From positions 1 through 7,440 of the forward strand of contig JALRLN010000062.1 of NCBI GenBank assembly GCA_023254445.1: a DNA stretch of 7,440 nucleotides, read 5' to 3'. The DNA comes from Candidatus Poseidoniaceae archaeon (lineage in GTDB: Archaea; Thermoplasmatota; Poseidoniia; Poseidoniales; Poseidoniaceae). The notes below the pieces were generated by a model. The model was given only the letters and a program-made list of their open reading frames with translations, ran no database searches and was not told the origin of the DNA. The position numbers and the translations under genes were made by a program. Numbering within the stretch: position 1 is the stretch's first letter; the number at the start of each line of letters is the position of its first letter. Positions 5,749-7,440 of this stretch are shown piece after piece.

Positions 5749-7440
5749 TTACGACCCCCTCTCGTGGAAGGTAAGGTGCGGTGGCCATGAATAATTCGCG
5801 AGTTCTGGATGCTGCTTCACCTTCTCAAGGGTCTGCTCGTTGTGCAACGTTACCGCAGGCCAACGTCGCACGCCGTGTTCCTCGGATGGAATGGGCGTCG
5901 TTGCATCCCAGCAAATGCGTCGACGTTCGTCGTCGAAACTCAATCCCCGCCCAACATCAAAGCGGGAGAAAAGTTGCCACAGCAGCCTTCTTCGTGCCTT
6001 TTCCGTGTGGAGGTCGAGGTCATCGTCGGTGATCATCAACCATCGCACGTGTTCCGCTTCGTCCAATTGCCAAATTCGATTTCTCAATTGAAGTACCTGC
6101 GATTTACGTCTGGATTCACCTTCCCCACCGTTCGGCTCAAGTTCGGCACCGGTTCGGGGACTTGGTCGACCTTCAACGTGCGTGGTGACCACCAAGATGC
6201 TCGTTCGGAGCAGGCGAGCGTCGCTCACACCGTCGATGTCCAGCACGGCCCGCAGGTCCTCCCCACCCCAACCGGGTGCTTCTGCCTCACCGCGCCTCCA
6301 GGCAGGGGCATCCCGTTGGAAGGACCCTTCCAACGGCGAAGCGCTGGACCTTGGGTCGGTTGCCGGGATGGACGTCGCGTCAATCAAGACCTTGTCGTGC
6401 ACGTTTTCGTAGGGGCTGGCCGCTTCCAAGGCGTCGGCCACCATCCCGTCGAGCACGAGGACGTCTTCGGCAGGGTCCACCTTGCTGTTCAAGTCGTCAA
6501 GGAAGCCTTCGAGGTCCTTCGGGTCACGATCGGCGTCCACAACCACGATCGATTTCAGGAACATCATCTGCCCCGCCCCAAGCAGCCCAAGCGCCGTTTT
6601 CCTCGCTTGACGTGGGTAGCGCTGTTTCGACGCGACGATGGCGAGGTTGTGGAATCCGGTTTCTAGCGGGAGGTGAACGCTGACCACATCGCGATGCTGG
6701 AAACGGAGCACAGGGCCAAATTGCCGGCCAATGGCCTCGCCAAGGAAGCCGTCTTCCATCGGGGGCAAACCCACGATGGTGGCCGGCAACATCGCGTCCT
6801 TCCGCATCGTGACAGCGGTCACGTTGAGCACCGGGTAATGCCCCGTGAGGGAGTAGAATCCGTAGTGGTCCCCGAAGGGCCCTTCGAGTCGGAGGTCTGT
6901 TGGGTCCGTCCATCCTTCGATGACAATGTCGGCTTCTGCAGGGACCCAAAGGTCCTGCGTTACGGCCTTTGTGATTGGAAGCCTCCGGCGCCCGAGGATG
7001 CCGGCGAACTGGTATTCTGAGAGGTTGTCCGGCAAGGGTGAAATCGCGGAGAAGATCAACTCCGGTGGGCCTCCAAGGCAGATGGCCACAGGCATGCGCA
7101 CCCCTGCTGCGGCATGGTCGGCTCCGTGCTTGTGCACTTGCCAGTGCAAGCCTGCGTGCTTTGGTCCGAAGATTTGGGAACGGTACATGCCAAGGTTGTG
7201 CTCGCCTGTGGACAGGTTGCGAGTCACCACCAAGGGGAGGGTGATGTATGGGCCACCGTCCATGGGCCACGTTGTTGGAATCGGCAATTTGGTCAGGTCC
7301 GGGTTCAGGTCGACACGACGTTGCGCCCGACCCCTTCGAACTCGACGGGGGGCAAAGGCCAGTGCATCCATGGCCAGCGGCAACGCCTCCCATGGGCGTT
7401 TGAGGTACCGAGGGACGTCCGGTTTCATCATCGCAACCAT
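5749..7440 (-). CDS. ubiD: UbiD-family prenylated-FMN decarboxylase (5' end outside window)
   Basis: Non-oxidative decarboxylase of aromatic or alpha,beta-unsaturated acids; the family depends on prenylated FMN made by a UbiX partner, which is not in the window. The ATG at 7440 sits on the window edge and is probably internal, since UbiD proteins carry roughly 100 more residues before the first motif seen here. Numbering from that ATG, conserved blocks are PMDGGPYITLPLV (59-71), GMYRSQIFGP (84-93), GLHWQVHKHG (97-106), EGPFGDHYGFYS (186-197), PPMEDGFLGEA (226-236) and KQRYPRQARK (272-281), followed by a hydrophobic strand IVVVDAD (298-304). The usual C-terminal block ends near VLIDAT (351-356). 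After it come about 110 non-canonical residues, then a second similar block, MITDDDLD (469-476), WQLFSRFDV (488-496), WDAT (511-514) and RRWPAV (525-530). The gene leads directly into the UbiA gene, so a quinone-precursor decarboxylase is likely. It ends in TAA. Confidence 0.94.
   Translation of the reverse strand: MVAMMKPDVPRYLKRPWEALPLAMDALAFAPRRVRRGRAQRRVDLNPDLTKLPIPTTWPMDGGPYITLPLVVTRNLSTGEHNLGMYRSQIFGPKHAGLHWQVHKHGADHAAAGVRMPVAICLGGPPELIFSAISPLPDNLSEYQFAGILGRRRLPITKAVTQDLWVPAEADIVIEGWTDPTDLRLEGPFGDHYGFYSLTGHYPVLNVTAVTMRKDAMLPATIVGLPPMEDGFLGEAIGRQFGPVLRFQHRDVVSVHLPLETGFHNLAIVASKQRYPRQARKTALGLLGAGQMMFLKSIVVVDADRDPKDLEGFLDDLNSKVDPAEDVLVLDGMVADALEAASPYENVHDKVLIDATSIPATDPRSSASPLEGSFQRDAPAWRRGEAEAPGWGGEDLRAVLDIDGVSDARLLRTSILVVTTHVEGRPSPRTGAELEPNGGEGESRRKSQVLQLRNRIWQLDEAEHVRWLMITDDDLDLHTEKARRRLLWQLFSRFDVGRGLSFDDERRRICWDATTPIPSEEHGVRRWPAVTLHNEQTLEKVKQHPELANYSWPPHLTFHERGS
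5755..5763 (-). promoter_or_regulatory. Possible ribosome binding site for the UbiA gene at an ATC start
   Basis: GAGAGGGGG on the minus strand, inside the last codons of the UbiD gene, ends 7 bases before the ATC at 5747-5745. No such tract precedes GTG 5720. The site therefore favours initiation at the rare codon ATC, if the sequence is correct. Confidence 0.35.
6064..6090. repeat. AT-rich tract with paired CAATTG sites in the UbiD gene
   Basis: Two CAATTG hexamers, 21 bases apart start to start, flank an AT-rich spacer. On the minus strand CAATTGAGAAATCGAAT matches 15 of 17 bases of the uvrB tract at 1372-1397, and the following CAATTGGA is identical. It lies in the non-canonical part of UbiD (residues 451-459). 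The surrounding line, 6061-6120, is about 42% GC, well below the rest of the window. Confidence 0.4.
6313..6336. repeat. Perfect 11-bp hairpin inside the UbiD gene
   Basis: Arms CCGTTGGAAGG (6313-6323) and CCTTCCAACGG (6326-6336) are perfect complements with a 2-base spacer. The element encodes residues 369-376 (PLEGSFQR), at the start of the non-canonical segment of UbiD. No T-run follows on either strand, so it is not an obvious terminator. Confidence 0.6.

Larger units (their letters stand above)
176..7440 (-). other. Co-directional six-gene cluster, probable single operon
   Basis: All six minus-strand genes are packed end to end: UbiD to UbiA 1 or 28 bases apart depending on the UbiA start, UbiA to pyrophosphohydrolase 9, pyrophosphohydrolase to SDR overlapping by 4 (GTGA), SDR to uvrB 12, and uvrB to deoxyhypusine synthase overlapping by 4 (TTGA). 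No gap can hold an archaeal BRE/TATA promoter outside coding sequence, so the promoter must lie beyond 7440 or inside a gene. No terminator-like T-run follows the last gene; its 3' end runs into the convergent plus-strand gene. Confidence 0.75.

Noticed and set aside
7438..7440. ATG at the right edge as the start of the UbiD gene
   Set aside because: UbiD proteins normally have about 100 residues before the first motif seen here, so this Met is probably internal and the gene partial.

Overview
The window is GC-rich and almost entirely coding. It suggests an archaeon. The main evidence is a deoxyhypusine synthase with the complete catalytic motifs; this enzyme modifies initiation factor aIF5A/eIF5A and is typical of archaea and eukaryotes. 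Beside it sits a bacterial-type UvrB, which only some archaea carry. Acidic proteins, dense co-directional packing and this gene mix would fit an uncultured euryarchaeal lineage such as the marine Poseidoniales (Marine Group II). That placement is inference; no rRNA or other phylogenetic marker is present.

Layout. Positions 176-7440 hold six genes, all on the minus strand, so transcription runs from right to left. In transcription order they are: a UbiD-family decarboxylase (5' end outside the window), a UbiA-family prenyltransferase, a small all-alpha NTP pyrophosphohydrolase (MazG/DR2231-like), a short-chain dehydrogenase/reductase, the excinuclease subunit UvrB, and deoxyhypusine synthase. 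Junctions are 4-bp overlaps or gaps of about 1 to 26 bp, so this is very probably one polycistronic transcript. At the left edge (2-193) the last 63 codons of a plus-strand gene of unknown function converge on, and overlap, the 3' end of the deoxyhypusine synthase gene. No tRNA, rRNA, CRISPR array, insertion sequence or integrase was seen, and there is no intergenic stretch longer than about 26 bp.

How the genes relate. UbiD and UbiA are the classic decarboxylase/prenyltransferase pair of ubiquinone or menaquinone biosynthesis, so the promoter-proximal part of the cluster probably makes a prenylated respiratory quinone. The pyrophosphohydrolase (nucleotide-pool cleaning) and UvrB (nucleotide excision repair) share a genome-maintenance theme. 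Deoxyhypusine synthase belongs to translation. The SDR could act with the quinone genes or in lipid metabolism, but the sequence does not decide.

Points worth a second look: a probable non-canonical ATC start for the UbiA gene; an apparent duplication of the C-terminal motif block in UbiD; an N-terminal extension and a helicase-core insertion in UvrB; an AT-rich element with paired CAATTG sites found in both uvrB and the UbiD gene; a perfect 11-bp hairpin inside the UbiD gene; and few evident ATG starts in the operon. No clearly novel defence or mobile system was found.
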